This document shows positions 42,642 to 51,201 of a DNA stretch of 64,000 nucleotides, piece after piece. The DNA lies in NCBI RefSeq assembly GCF_000620785.1, contig NZ_JIAI01000002.1, forward strand, positions 552,110 through 616,109, written 5' to 3'. Positions within the stretch are counted from its first letter, which is position 1. Each line of letters opens with the position of its first letter. A program made the translations under genes and the position numbers. The stretch is from Actinospineispora acaciae DSM 45401. GTDB lineage: Bacteria > Actinomycetota > Actinomycetes > Mycobacteriales > Pseudonocardiaceae. The notes beneath the pieces are model-generated. The model worked only from the letters and a program-made list of their open reading frames with translations. It did no database searches and was not told where the DNA came from.

Positions 42642-43532
42642 CTACCCGACGGTCTTGCGGATGGTGTCCTCCAGCGCCGCCGTGGTGGCCTGCAGGTCCG
42701 CCGCGTCGTTGTTCTTGAACACGGTGGTGGCGCCGAGGTCCTTCTTGGCGGCGGCCTCCACCTCGGGGTCGTGGTAGATCTGCACCAGCTTCAGGTAGGT
42801 CGGGTTGTTCTTGTCCTGGTCGCGGGCCACGAACACGTTGATGTACGGCTTGGACGCCGCGCTGTTGGGGTCGTCGGTGAAGATCGTGTCGTTCGGGCCG
42901 AGCCCGGCGGGCGTCGCGTAGTCGTTGTTGGTCACGGCGCCGTCCACGCTGGGCAGGTTGGCCGCCGTCTGCGCCGCGTCCACCGGGACCACCGTCACCT
43001 TGGACGCGGCGGTGTCGATGTCGTTCGGGGTGGACAGCGCGTTCCCGCCGCCCTTGAGGGTGATCAGCTTCGCCGCCTGGAGCACCAGCAGCGCCCTGGC
43101 CTGGTTGGTCGGGTCGTTGGGGATCGCGATCTGGCCGCCGGCCGGGACCTCGGCCACCGAGCGGTGCTTGCGCGAGTACAGCGGCAGCGGGTACACGGCG
43201 GTGGCGCCGATCGGGCGCAGGGTGTCGTGGTTGCGCACGTTGTAGTTGGCCAGGTACTGCATGTGCTGGAACTCGTTGAGCTGCAGCTGGTTCTGCGAGA
43301 GCGCCGGGTTGGGCTGGTTGTAGTCGGTGAAGTTGACCAGCTGGACGTCGATGCCCTGGTCCTTGGCCTTGCGCTGGAAGACCTGCCAGAAGCCCTGCTG
43401 GGCGTTCGCCACGCCGATCTTGACGGTGGTCGCCGACGAGCTGGACCCCGGCGCCGAGCAGGCCGCCGAGACCGCCACCGCGATCGCGACGACCGCCAGG
43501 AACAGCCCCTTCGGCCGTGATGTCCTCTTCAC
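42642..43532 (-). CDS. metQ: Methionine-binding lipoprotein (MetQ/NlpA family)
   Basis: This is a 296-residue solute-binding lipoprotein. The signal peptide ends in a lipobox (VSAAC, Cys25). The body shows the NlpA family pattern, including NDPTNQARALLVLQAA. GTG 43532 is preceded by GGGAG. It delivers D- or L-methionine (or a methionine analogue) to MetNI. The upstream gap of about 700 bases was inspected for a SAM riboswitch, and no SAM-I or SAM-IV core was recognised. Confidence 0.92.
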   Translation of the reverse strand: MKRTSRPKGLFLAVVAIAVAVSAACSAPGSSSSATTVKIGVANAQQGFWQVFQRKAKDQGIDVQLVNFTDYNQPNPALSQNQLQLNEFQHMQYLANYNVRNHDTLRPIGATAVYPLPLYSRKHRSVAEVPAGGQIAIPNDPTNQARALLVLQAAKLITLKGGGNALSTPNDIDTAASKVTVVPVDAAQTAANLPSVDGAVTNNDYATPAGLGPNDTIFTDDPNSAASKPYINVFVARDQDKNNPTYLKLVQIYHDPEVEAAAKKDLGATTVFKNNDAADLQATTAALEDTIRKTVG

Positions 43533-44233
43533 CGGTTCTCCCTTTCATTCACTGAGGTTCGTACCATCGTGTACCACCGCCATGACACGTGCGGGCAGGC
43601 GCGCGCGACGCTGGGCGGTTCGGCAGTGGTGGGCGGCCGGGGTTACCGGCGACAGCGGCCGGACGGACAACACGAGGACGGCGTGCGTGCGGGCGCATCA
43701 GCCATGTGGAGAACCCCTCGTGGACGGTGGCCGGTTCGTCACCGTGTTCGGCCGATAGTCGATGGTTTCGGTCAACTATCTCAGGGTCGACGGTAGCAGG
43801 GCGCGTTTTGTGGCGTGGTGACCCGCGTGGTGACGGAGACAACAGTCGGTAATCTGATACTTTTCTCGGCGGTTGGGACATGCGCCCGCGAACGACCGAT
43901 GACGACCTCGCGGCTCGGCGTGACCGGCTCCCCGGGTCACGGCGAGCGCCGGGGTCGATGTCATGGTCGTGACGGATGGGGCGGGTGTGACGCCGCGAGC
44001 CGTGTTGATCACGGACGTTTGACCAGCTATATAACAGTGCCTTACGGAGTGCGACGCGTTGATCGCTGAGCGTGATGGGCGTTCGCTCCTGTGATGGATG
44101 GGTCGATCGTGACCGGGTGGGCCGATGTGGCGAACCTGTCGGACGGTGTGGAATCCGCACCCGAGTGAGGTAAGGCTTTCCACCCGTGTGGGTGGCCCCG
44201 CAACGAGCTGAGGGCACTTATCTTCGACTCACC
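43533..44233. other. Long intergenic region upstream of metQ, no gene supported
   Basis: This stretch of 701 bases has local AT-rich patches (near 43850-43865 and 44020-44035, the latter with TATATAA). No open frame shows coding character. A direct repeat GCGTGGTGAC occurs at 43813 and 43825, 12 bases apart. CCACCC-GTGT-GGGTGG (44180-44195) is a hairpin just upstream of the small membrane protein gene. The region should hold two divergent promoters and leaders. Confidence 0.6.
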
Positions 44234-44509
44234 ATGTACCCGAACCGGGACTCGTTCGTCGCGCAGCGACCGGCTCTGGTGATCCGCCCCAGCGGCGCCA
44301 GCCGGCGAGCCGGTCGTAGGCTCCGACGGGTGGCGCGCCGCCACGACCGGCTCACGCTGGCCGACCACGTGGCCTACTGGCGGGCCCACCGTTCCGGCCG
44401 CCAGTGCACCCGGGGCCGGTCGAGCTTCGCCTTCTCGGTGCACCTGCGGATCGCGCTCGTGGCCGTCTTCCTGCTCGCCGGGCTGACCGCCGGCATGCTG
44501 TTCGCCTGA
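44234..44509 (+). CDS. Small membrane protein with C-terminal anchor
   Basis: This is a 91-residue protein. The first 70 residues are very basic (RRAGRRLRRVARRHDR), and the last 20 or so (LRIALVAVFLLAGLTAGMLFA) form one transmembrane helix, so the protein is tail-anchored with the basic part probably inside the cell. I do not recognise the family. The start is ATG 44234. It stands alone, downstream of the long intergenic region. Confidence 0.6.
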   Translation: MYPNRDSFVAQRPALVIRPSGASRRAGRRLRRVARRHDRLTLADHVAYWRAHRSGRQCTRGRSSFAFSVHLRIALVAVFLLAGLTAGMLFA

Positions 44510-44558
44510 TCTGGTTCTTTAGGATCGTCCGCGTACTTCAGCGCGATCCGGAGGTCTG

Positions 44559-45500
44559 GTGAAGCTTCTCTACCCGACGAACGTGGACGGTCTGCCCGAG
44601 GCTCCGGCGGACGTGACGGTGGTCGGCTACGACCCCAGGCTGCCCATCCCGGCCGAGCACCACGACGCCGAGGTGCTGGTGTCCTGGGGGAGCACCACCG
44701 AGCTGATGCGGGAGGCCGCCGACCGGCTGACCAAGCTGCGCTGGGTGCAGGGCCTCGCCGCCGGGCCGGACGAGGTGCTCGCCGCAGGCTTCGCGCCGGA
44801 CGTGGCGATCACCTCCGGGCGTTCCCTGCACGACGACACAGTGGCCGAGCACGCGCTCGCGCTGATCCTCGCCGGGCTGCGCGGGCTGCACCTGCTCGTC
44901 GCCGCGCAGCCGGAGCACCGGTGGCGCGCCGACCTGGGCGGCCCGCGCGTCGAGCGCGCCGACGGCCGGCTGGAGACGCTGCACGGGGCGAACGTACTGA
45001 TCTGGGGGTTCGGCGCGATCGCCGAGACGCTCGCGCCGCTGCTCACCGCGCTCGGCGCCACCGTGACCGGGGTGGCCCGGCGCGCCGGCGAGCGGGCCGG
45101 CTACCCGGTGCGCGCCGCCGCCGACCTGCCCGCGCTGCTGCCGGGCACGGACGTGCTGGTGATGATCCTGCCGCACGCCCCGGACACCGCGAACGCGCTG
45201 AGCGCCGAGCTGCTCGCGCTGCTGCCCGCCCGCTCCTGGCTGGTCAACGTGGGGCGGGGCAGCACCGTCGACGAGGACGCGCTGGTCGACACCCTGCGCG
45301 CGGGCCGGATCGCGGGCGCCGCGCTGGACGTGTTCCGCACCGAGCCGCTGCCCGCCGACTCGCCGCTCTGGACGCTGCCGAACGTGATCATCACCCCGCA
45401 CACCGCCGGCGGCCGCCCGCGCGGGGCGGCCGCCCTGGTGACCGAGAACCTGGCCGCGTTCCTGGCCGGGCGCCCGCTGCGCAACGCCGTGGACCGCTGA
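44559..45500 (+). CDS. D-isomer-specific 2-hydroxyacid dehydrogenase
   Basis: This 313-residue NAD(P)-dependent dehydrogenase interconverts a 2-hydroxyacid and a 2-oxoacid. The nucleotide site is WGFGAIAETLA (a variant of GxGxxG), and the catalytic residues are recognisable as Arg in VNVGRGS, Glu in RTEPLP and His in ITPHTAGG. GTG 44559 follows GGAGG. Glyoxylate/hydroxypyruvate or phosphoglycerate-type substrates are possible, but the N-terminal substrate domain is too divergent to decide. Confidence 0.9.
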   Translation: MKLLYPTNVDGLPEAPADVTVVGYDPRLPIPAEHHDAEVLVSWGSTTELMREAADRLTKLRWVQGLAAGPDEVLAAGFAPDVAITSGRSLHDDTVAEHALALILAGLRGLHLLVAAQPEHRWRADLGGPRVERADGRLETLHGANVLIWGFGAIAETLAPLLTALGATVTGVARRAGERAGYPVRAAADLPALLPGTDVLVMILPHAPDTANALSAELLALLPARSWLVNVGRGSTVDEDALVDTLRAGRIAGAALDVFRTEPLPADSPLWTLPNVIITPHTAGGRPRGAAALVTENLAAFLAGRPLRNAVDR

Positions 45501-45517
45501 GCCACGCACTGAGCCAC

Positions 45518-46729
45518 TCACCGGGCCGCCGTCCTGCCTCGCGTCCTGACCCACAGCAGCACGGCGCACCCGATGGCGACGGCCAGGCCGGCCGCCGCGA
45601 CGGCGAAGATCGTGCCCGCCGACGACCCGGTTCCGAGCATGATCCCGGCCACGCTCGGGCCCGCGATCGAACCGGCCTTGCCCAGCGCGGACGCCCACCC
45701 GATGCCCGTGGTCCGGTGCTCGGGCGGGTACAGCGACACCGCCATCCCGAGCTGGCCGCTCTGGCTGCCGCTGATCCCGGCGCCGGCCCCGGCGAGCAGG
45801 ATCAGCAACGCCACGCCGCCGGCGCTCCCGCCCGCCATCGCCACCAGGCACAGCGCGCCGAGCAGCGGCAGCACGACCAGCGTGCGCCCGATGCCCAGCC
45901 GCGCGGCCAGCGGGATCACCGCCACCCCGCCCGCGATGGCGCCGAGGTAGACGAACGCCAGCCCCAGCGGCGCCTCGGCGGCGCCGAACCCGAGCTGGCC
46001 GAGCAGCACCGGCACCCATGACGTCAGCGCCGTGGACACCAGGAAGGCGAGGAACGCGAACGTCCAGAGCAGCAGCGTGTCCAGCCGCACGGCTCGCTCG
46101 AAGAGCTGGGCCACCCGCTCGGTGCGACGGCCTTCGCCCACCACCGGAGCGCGCTCGGCGGGCAGGAACGCCACCAGCAGCAGCGCCGTCGCGCCCGACA
46201 CCACTCCGGCCGACCAGAACAGCCCCTCGGTGCCGAACATCGTGATCAACTGCTGGCTGGCGACGCCGGCCACCGTGGCGCCGGCCGCGAACCCGAGCGT
46301 CACCAGCAACGGCACCACCTGGCGTTGCCGCTTCGAGCTGAAGTCCGTCGCGAACGCCACCCCCGACGGGTACGCCCCGCCGAAACCGAGCCCGGTCACC
46401 AGCCGCACCAGTGTCACCGCCTCGACCGAATGCGTGGGCAGCACCATCGCCGTCACCAGCGTGCCCGCCGAGAACAGGACCGAGCTGCCGATCAGCAGCC
46501 GCCGCCGGCCGATCCCGCGCGCCGCCCACCCGGACGCGATGTACCCGACGACGACGCCCACGCTCGTGGCCACCAGCGGCAGCGTGAAGGCGGCCGGAAC
46601 CAGGCCCCAGTCGCCGGCGAGGGCGGGGATCGCCAGTGCCAGCGCGCTGGTGTCGAACCCGTCCATGAAGACCGGGAGGAAGCACAGCGCGACCACGAGC
46701 CAGTTCGTCCTGACCGAGTTCTGGATCAT
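45518..46729 (-). CDS. MFS transporter, aromatic acid/H+ symporter-like
   Basis: This is a 403-residue transporter with twelve hydrophobic helices and AAHS-type features (FMDGFDTSALALAIP near residue 20, GGAYPSGVAFATDF). The start ATG 46729 overlaps the stop of the deazaflavin-dependent gene upstream. Both are divergent from a TetR gene whose operators lie between them. It may import an aromatic acid or export a compound modified by its partner. Confidence 0.88.
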   Translation of the reverse strand: MIQNSVRTNWLVVALCFLPVFMDGFDTSALALAIPALAGDWGLVPAAFTLPLVATSVGVVVGYIASGWAARGIGRRRLLIGSSVLFSAGTLVTAMVLPTHSVEAVTLVRLVTGLGFGGAYPSGVAFATDFSSKRQRQVVPLLVTLGFAAGATVAGVASQQLITMFGTEGLFWSAGVVSGATALLLVAFLPAERAPVVGEGRRTERVAQLFERAVRLDTLLLWTFAFLAFLVSTALTSWVPVLLGQLGFGAAEAPLGLAFVYLGAIAGGVAVIPLAARLGIGRTLVVLPLLGALCLVAMAGGSAGGVALLILLAGAGAGISGSQSGQLGMAVSLYPPEHRTTGIGWASALGKAGSIAGPSVAGIMLGTGSSAGTIFAVAAAGLAVAIGCAVLLWVRTRGRTAAR

Positions 46730-47184
46730 GATGCGGTGGTGATCCGGAAGACGGGGTAGCCGGGCGCGATGCGCAGCAGCTCGTCGTCGGAGGCGTCCGG
46801 GCCGACCCCGTCGAAGAACACGCCGACCTCGAACTTCCAGCGCCGGAGGTAGGCGCGCAGCAGGTCGGGCTTGTCGGCGTCGGCCAGCTCGACGGCGGTG
46901 AACCGTTCCACCCGCCGTCCGACCGCCAGCTCGCCGCCGCCCGCGGCGCGCATGTTGCGCACCCACTGGGTGTGTCCGCGCGGTGCGACCAGGTAGGAGG
47001 CGCCGCCGTGGGTGAGCAGGTTGACCGGGGTGCTGCGCCATTCGCCGCTCGTGCGACCGCGTACCCGCAGTACACGCGAGCCCCAGACGCTGACCCCGGC
47101 GCGGGTCAGGGCGGCGACGACCGTGTTGAAGATCCTGGTCGAGCGGGACACCTCGAGGTATCGGGCGTTCATGTTCACTGTCAT
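46726..47184 (-). CDS. Deazaflavin (F420)-dependent nitroreductase family protein
   Basis: This is a 152-residue split-barrel protein of the Ddn family (nitroreductase family deazaflavin-dependent oxidoreductase, TIGR00026). The typical segment LRVRGRTSGEWRSTPVNLL and YLVAPRGHTQWVRNMRAAG are present. Ddn relatives reduce quinones or nitro compounds with F420H2 and protect against oxidants. The start is ambiguous among ATG 47184, GTG 47178 and ATG 47172; GGGAGA touches the first. Confidence 0.88.
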   Translation of the reverse strand: MTVNMNARYLEVSRSTRIFNTVVAALTRAGVSVWGSRVLRVRGRTSGEWRSTPVNLLTHGGASYLVAPRGHTQWVRNMRAAGGGELAVGRRVERFTAVELADADKPDLLRAYLRRWKFEVGVFFDGVGPDASDDELLRIAPGYPVFRITTAS

Positions 47185-47199
47185 TCTCCCTGTCCGAAT

Positions 47200-47266
47200 G
47201 AGAGCACTGCTCTCGATGTAGAGCAGTGAACAGCAACCGGTGCGTCATGTCAAGAGCAGCGCTCTC
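47200..47266. promoter_or_regulatory. Two TetR operators between divergent genes
   Basis: GAGAGCACTGCTCTC (47200-47214, perfect 7-base arms) and AAGAGCAGCGCTCTC (47252-47266) share the consensus RAGAGCASYGCTCTC. A half-site AGCGCTCTC lies at 47277-47285. They overlap the promoters of the Ddn-like/MFS operon and the TetR gene. Confidence 0.65.
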
Positions 47267-47306
47267 GTATTTGACTAGCGCTCTCCCACGGGGCATGCTG
47301 AGGCGC

Positions 47307-48011
47307 ATGAACGCCGCCCGTACCGCCCGAGAGCGCGCCCGCGCCGAGCTGACCAGGGAGATCGCCGACGAGGCGCGCCGGCAGTTGGCCGAGTCCGGGC
47401 CGAACGGGCTGTCGCTGCGCGCGGTGGCCCGGGAGCTCGGCATGGTGTCCTCCGCGCTGTACAGGTACTTCCCGAGCCGCGACGACCTGCTCACGGCGCT
47501 GATCCTTGACGCGTACGGCGCGGTCGGGGCCGCCGCGGAGAAGGCCGACCGGTCCGACCTCGACCCGGTCCGGCGCTGGCTGGACGTGTGCGCGGCGGTC
47601 CGAGACTGGGCCCGCGCCCATCCGCACGAGTACGCGCTGGTCTACGGCTCGCCGGTGCCCGGCTACCAGGCGCCCCGGTCCACCGTCCCGGAGGCGGCGC
47701 GGGTGCCCCTGGTGCTGGTGGGCGTGGTCCGTGACGCCTGGGCGGCCGGTTCGATCACCCCGCCGGCGGACCGCCCCGAGCCCGGCCCGCTGCTGTCCGA
47801 GCAGCTGCGCGAGCTGGCCGCGTCGGTCGCGCCCGAGCTGCCCGCCCCGGTGCTGACCTGCGCCCTGATCGCCTGGACGCAGCTCTTCGGCATGATCAGC
47901 TTCGAGCTGTTCGGCCAGCTCGTCGGCAGCGTCGACCCGACCGACGAGTTCTTCGCCAACGCCACCGCGCGGATGGCCGAGCTGGTCGGCCTGGCCCCGG
48001 TCGCCGCCTAG
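47307..48011 (+). CDS. TetR family transcriptional regulator
   Basis: This is a 234-residue TetR regulator. The helix-turn-helix lies at residues about 15-58 (LSLRAVARELGMVSSALYRYFPSRDDLL), and the C-terminal domain is of the TetR_C_13-like type common in actinobacteria. ATG 47307 is preferred; ATG 47295 is four codons upstream. It is divergent from the Ddn-like/MFS operon and probably represses it and itself through the palindromes at 47200-47266. Confidence 0.9.
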   Translation: MNAARTARERARAELTREIADEARRQLAESGPNGLSLRAVARELGMVSSALYRYFPSRDDLLTALILDAYGAVGAAAEKADRSDLDPVRRWLDVCAAVRDWARAHPHEYALVYGSPVPGYQAPRSTVPEAARVPLVLVGVVRDAWAAGSITPPADRPEPGPLLSEQLRELAASVAPELPAPVLTCALIAWTQLFGMISFELFGQLVGSVDPTDEFFANATARMAELVGLAPVAA

Positions 48012-48023
48012 CCGCCTAGCCGC

Positions 48024-49241
48024 CTAGCCGGCCTGGGTGCGCCGGTCGAAGACCAGGTCGCGGGCGGTGTCCAGGGCGCGGGCCACGGCGCCCTGCAGCA
48101 CGCCGCTGTCGCCCAGCTCGCTGGCCACGATGCGCGGGCGCAGCGGGCTCAGCTCGGCGATCCGCCGCGTGATCGCCTCGTCGAACATGTCCAGGTTGCG
48201 TCCGACGCCGCCGGCGAGCACCACCAGCTCCGGGTCCAGGATCGCGGTGACCGCCGCGATCAGCGCGCCGATCCTGCGCCCCTCGGCGAGCACGATCTCC
48301 CGCGCCTTCGGTTCCCCGGCGGCCGCCGAGGCGAACACCTCCTTGGCCGAGCGGGCGGTCAGCCCGGCGCGGCGTGCGGCCCTGGCCACCCCGCCCGCGG
48401 ACGCCACCGACTCGGTCATGCCGTGCTGGCGGGAGTCCGGCTCGGTCACGTCGCCGTCGGCGGACGGGAGGAAGCCGACCTCGCCGGCCGCCCCGCTGCC
48501 GCCGACGTACAGCTCGCCGTTGATCACGATCCCCATGCCGACGCCGGTGCCGATGGAGACCAGCACGAAGTTGCGCACCCCGCGACCGGCGCCGAACGCC
48601 AGCTCGCCGACCGCGGCCAGGTTGATGTCGTTCTCGATCGCGGCCCGGACGCCGAGCGCGGCGTGCAGCTCGTCGACCAGTCCGGCGCGGCCCCAGCCGG
48701 GCAGGTTGGGCGCGAGCGAGAGCCGTCCGGTGGCCGGGTCGAGCACGCCGGGGCTGCCGATCACGGCGTAGCTCATCGTCGACCAGTCCACCCCGGCGGA
48801 GGCCGCCACCTCGTGCGCCAGCGTGTGCACCCGCCGCACCAGGTCGGCCGACGAGCGCGCGGAGTTGTGCACGTCGGCGCGCCCGATGAACTCCCCGCGC
48901 AGGTCGGCGATGGCCAGCCGGATCCAGTCCCGGCCGATGTCCACCCCGGCGACCAGCCCGGCGCGGGCGTTCATGTCGTAGATCGCCGTGGTCGGCCCCG
49001 GCCGCCCGGACAGCGAACCGACCAGCTCGACCAGCCCGGCCGCCTCCAGCCCGGCCAGCGCCGAGGACACCGTGGGCTTGGACAGCCCGGTGACCTTGGC
49101 CAGCTCGACCCGGGAGGACGGTCCGTGCTCCAGGAAGTGCGCGAGCAACAGCCGCTCGTTCATCGTCCGCAGCAGCTGTGGGTTGCCCCGGAGCGGCCGC
49201 CGGCCCCCCACGGCCGGCGGTTGCTCATGCTGGACACCCAC
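48024..49241 (-). CDS. ROK family transcriptional regulator (XylR/NagC type)
   Basis: This 405-residue protein has an N-terminal winged helix (LLAHFLEHGPSSRVELAKVTGLSKPTVSSAL) fused to a ROK sugar-kinase-like domain (GVDIGRDWIRLAI; GTGVGMGIVINGELYVGGSGAAGEVG). The CxCGxxGCxE zinc motif of classic ROK proteins is not found, being replaced by a segment with DVTEPDSRQHG. It is divergent from the xylose-like ABC operon, and a sugar-responsive repressor role fits. The GTG start lies just before a candidate operator. Confidence 0.9.
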   Translation of the reverse strand: MGVQHEQPPAVGGRRPLRGNPQLLRTMNERLLLAHFLEHGPSSRVELAKVTGLSKPTVSSALAGLEAAGLVELVGSLSGRPGPTTAIYDMNARAGLVAGVDIGRDWIRLAIADLRGEFIGRADVHNSARSSADLVRRVHTLAHEVAASAGVDWSTMSYAVIGSPGVLDPATGRLSLAPNLPGWGRAGLVDELHAALGVRAAIENDINLAAVGELAFGAGRGVRNFVLVSIGTGVGMGIVINGELYVGGSGAAGEVGFLPSADGDVTEPDSRQHGMTESVASAGGVARAARRAGLTARSAKEVFASAAAGEPKAREIVLAEGRRIGALIAAVTAILDPELVVLAGGVGRNLDMFDEAITRRIAELSPLRPRIVASELGDSGVLQGAVARALDTARDLVFDRRTQAG

Positions 49242-49247
49242 CGCGTC

Positions 49248-49267
49248 AGTAAACTACCTTTCTTACC
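49248..49267. promoter_or_regulatory. Candidate ROK operator
   Basis: AGTAAA-ctacc-TTTCTTACC is an imperfect, AT-rich inverted repeat in the divergent gap between the ROK regulator and the binding-protein gene. It resembles the AT-rich sites typical of XylR/NagC proteins. Confidence 0.4.
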
Positions 49268-49312
49268 AACGCTCAATCGGGCGCCCCGCAACTCCGTCCA
49301 GAGGGTGAACCC

Positions 49313-50416
49313 ATGCGTCAACGACGACTCGTGATGGCTGTGACGGCCGCGGCGCTCGTGGTGGTGGCCGCCGGTTGTGGCTCCGGGGGCGGTCAGCCGG
49401 CCGGCGGCGGTGGCGCCCAGGGGAGCGGCGGCACCTCGGCGACGATCGCGCTGTTCCTGCCGGAGTCCAAGACGACCCGGTACGAGGCGTTCGACAGGCC
49501 GCTGTTCGAGGCGAAGGTCAAGCAGCTCTGCGCCGGCTGCAAGGTGCTCTACGCCAACGCCGACCAGGACCCGGCCAAGCAGCAGGGCCAGGTCGAGTCC
49601 GCGCTGACCCAGGGCGCGAACGTGCTGGTGCTGGACGCGGTGGACGCCTCGGCGGTGGCGCCGCTGGTCAACCAGGCCAAGCAGAAGAAGGCCCCGGTGG
49701 TTGCCTACGACCGGCTGATCTCCGGCATCGGCTACGACTACTACGTCTCGTTCGACAACGTGAAGGTCGGCGAGGTGCAGGGCCAGGCGCTGCTGGACGA
49801 GCTGAACCGGCGCGGCACCACCGACAAGGGCCAGATCGTGATGCTCAACGGCGCGCCCACCGACCCGAGCGCCGGGGACTACAAGAAGGGCGCGCACAAG
49901 GCGCTGGACGGCAAGGTCAAGATCGGCCGTGAGTTCGACACCCCGGACTGGAGCCCGGACAAGGCCCAGCAGGAGACCGAGCAGGCCATCACCGCGCTGG
50001 GCCGGGACTCGGTGATCGGCATCTACGCCGCGAACGACGGCATGGCCAGCGGCGCGGTCACCGCGATCAAGCGCGCCGGCTACCCGACGCCGCCCCCGGT
50101 GACCGGCCAGGACGCCGAGCTGACCGCCGTGCAGCGGATCCTCACCGGCGACCAGACCATGACCGTCTACCTGAACATCCGCCAGCAGGCGGAGAAGGCG
50201 GCCGAGCTGGCCGTCTCGCTGGCCAAGGGCGAGCGCCCGCCGGCCCCGACGACCTCCAACAACGGCTCGGCGGACATCCCGTCGTTCCTGCTCGACCCGC
50301 TGGTGGTGACCAAGTCCAACATCAAGGACACCATCGTCAAGGACAGCTTCTACACGGCCGACCAGATCTGCACGGCGGATGTGGGCTCGGCCTGTGCGCA
50401 GGCCGGGCTGCGGTGA
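49313..50416 (+). CDS. Xylose-type ABC transporter binding lipoprotein
   Basis: This is a 367-residue class I sugar-binding lipoprotein: basic start MRQRR, hydrophobic stretch, lipobox AAGC (Cys22), a Gly-rich linker, then a body like XylF (YANADQDPAKQQGQVESALTQGANVLVLDAVD; YAANDGMASGAV). It is the first gene of a plus-strand operon with its ATPase, permease and kinase. D-xylose is the closest family ligand, but another pentose or hexose is possible. Confidence 0.9.
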   Translation: MRQRRLVMAVTAAALVVVAAGCGSGGGQPAGGGGAQGSGGTSATIALFLPESKTTRYEAFDRPLFEAKVKQLCAGCKVLYANADQDPAKQQGQVESALTQGANVLVLDAVDASAVAPLVNQAKQKKAPVVAYDRLISGIGYDYYVSFDNVKVGEVQGQALLDELNRRGTTDKGQIVMLNGAPTDPSAGDYKKGAHKALDGKVKIGREFDTPDWSPDKAQQETEQAITALGRDSVIGIYAANDGMASGAVTAIKRAGYPTPPPVTGQDAELTAVQRILTGDQTMTVYLNIRQQAEKAAELAVSLAKGERPPAPTTSNNGSADIPSFLLDPLVVTKSNIKDTIVKDSFYTADQICTADVGSACAQAGLR

Positions 50417-51201
50417 CCCCCACCGCGACCGACACCGGCCCCACTCCCCAGCCAGCGCCCCGGGCCGAGAAGCAGCCTGTGCTCTCGGTCCGGGGCGCAT
50501 CCAAGCGCTACGGCGCGGTGCGCGCGCTGGACGGGGTCGACCTCGACGTGCGCGCCGGCGAGGTGGTCGCGCTGGTCGGCGACAACGGCGCGGGCAAGTC
50601 GACGCTGGTCAAGGTGGTCTCGGGGGCGCTCACGCCGGACGCGGGGGAGATCCGCTTCGACGGCGAGCCGGTGCGGATCCAGCGCCCGCAGGACGCGCAG
50701 GCGCTGGGCATCACCACCGTGTTCCAGGACCTGGCGCTGTGCGAGAACCTGGACGTGGTGGCCAACCTGCACCTGGGCGCCGAGGCGCGCCGGTACGGGG
50801 TGCTCGGCGAGATCGGCATGGAGCGGCGGGCCCGCGACCTGCTCGGCTCGCTGGACGTCAGGATCCCGGACGTGCGCACGCCCGTCGCGTCGCTGTCCGG
50901 CGGGCAGCGCCAGTCGGTGGCGATCGCGCGCGCCCTGCTCGGCGAGCCGAAGATGGTCATCCTTGACGAGCCCACCGCGGCGCTCGGGGTCGAGCAGACC
51001 GCGCAGGTGCTGGAGCTGATCGGGCGGCTGCGCCGGCGCGGGCTCGCGGTGCTGTTGATCTCGCACAACCTGGCCGACGTGCGCGCGGTCAGCGACCGGG
51101 TGGTGGTGCTGCGGCTGGGGCGCAACGCGGGCACCTTCGAGACCGCGAAGGCCAGCCAGGAGGACATCGTGGCCGCGATCACCGGGGCAGGCGCCCAATG
51201 A
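50413..51201 (+). CDS. Xylose-type ABC transporter ATPase, single domain
   Basis: This is a 262-residue ATPase with Walker A GDNGAGKST near residue 55, signature LSGGQRQ and Walker B MVILDEPTAALG. Only one nucleotide-binding domain is present, whereas XylG of enterobacteria has two; the one-domain form is known from actinobacteria and would work as a homodimer. The GTG start overlaps the binding-protein stop. Confidence 0.91.
   Translation: MTPTATDTGPTPQPAPRAEKQPVLSVRGASKRYGAVRALDGVDLDVRAGEVVALVGDNGAGKSTLVKVVSGALTPDAGEIRFDGEPVRIQRPQDAQALGITTVFQDLALCENLDVVANLHLGAEARRYGVLGEIGMERRARDLLGSLDVRIPDVRTPVASLSGGQRQSVAIARALLGEPKMVILDEPTAALGVEQTAQVLELIGRLRRRGLAVLLISHNLADVRAVSDRVVVLRLGRNAGTFETAKASQEDIVAAITGAGAQ

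Noticed and set aside
43549..44217. 222-codon minus-strand open frame in the gap upstream of metQ
   Set aside because: The product is Arg/His/Pro/Ser-rich without any family resemblance, it has no ribosome binding site, and competing frames are equally long.
43533..44233. SAM riboswitch in front of metQNI
   Set aside because: I looked for the conserved SAM-I/SAM-IV core in the orientation of metQ and did not find it.
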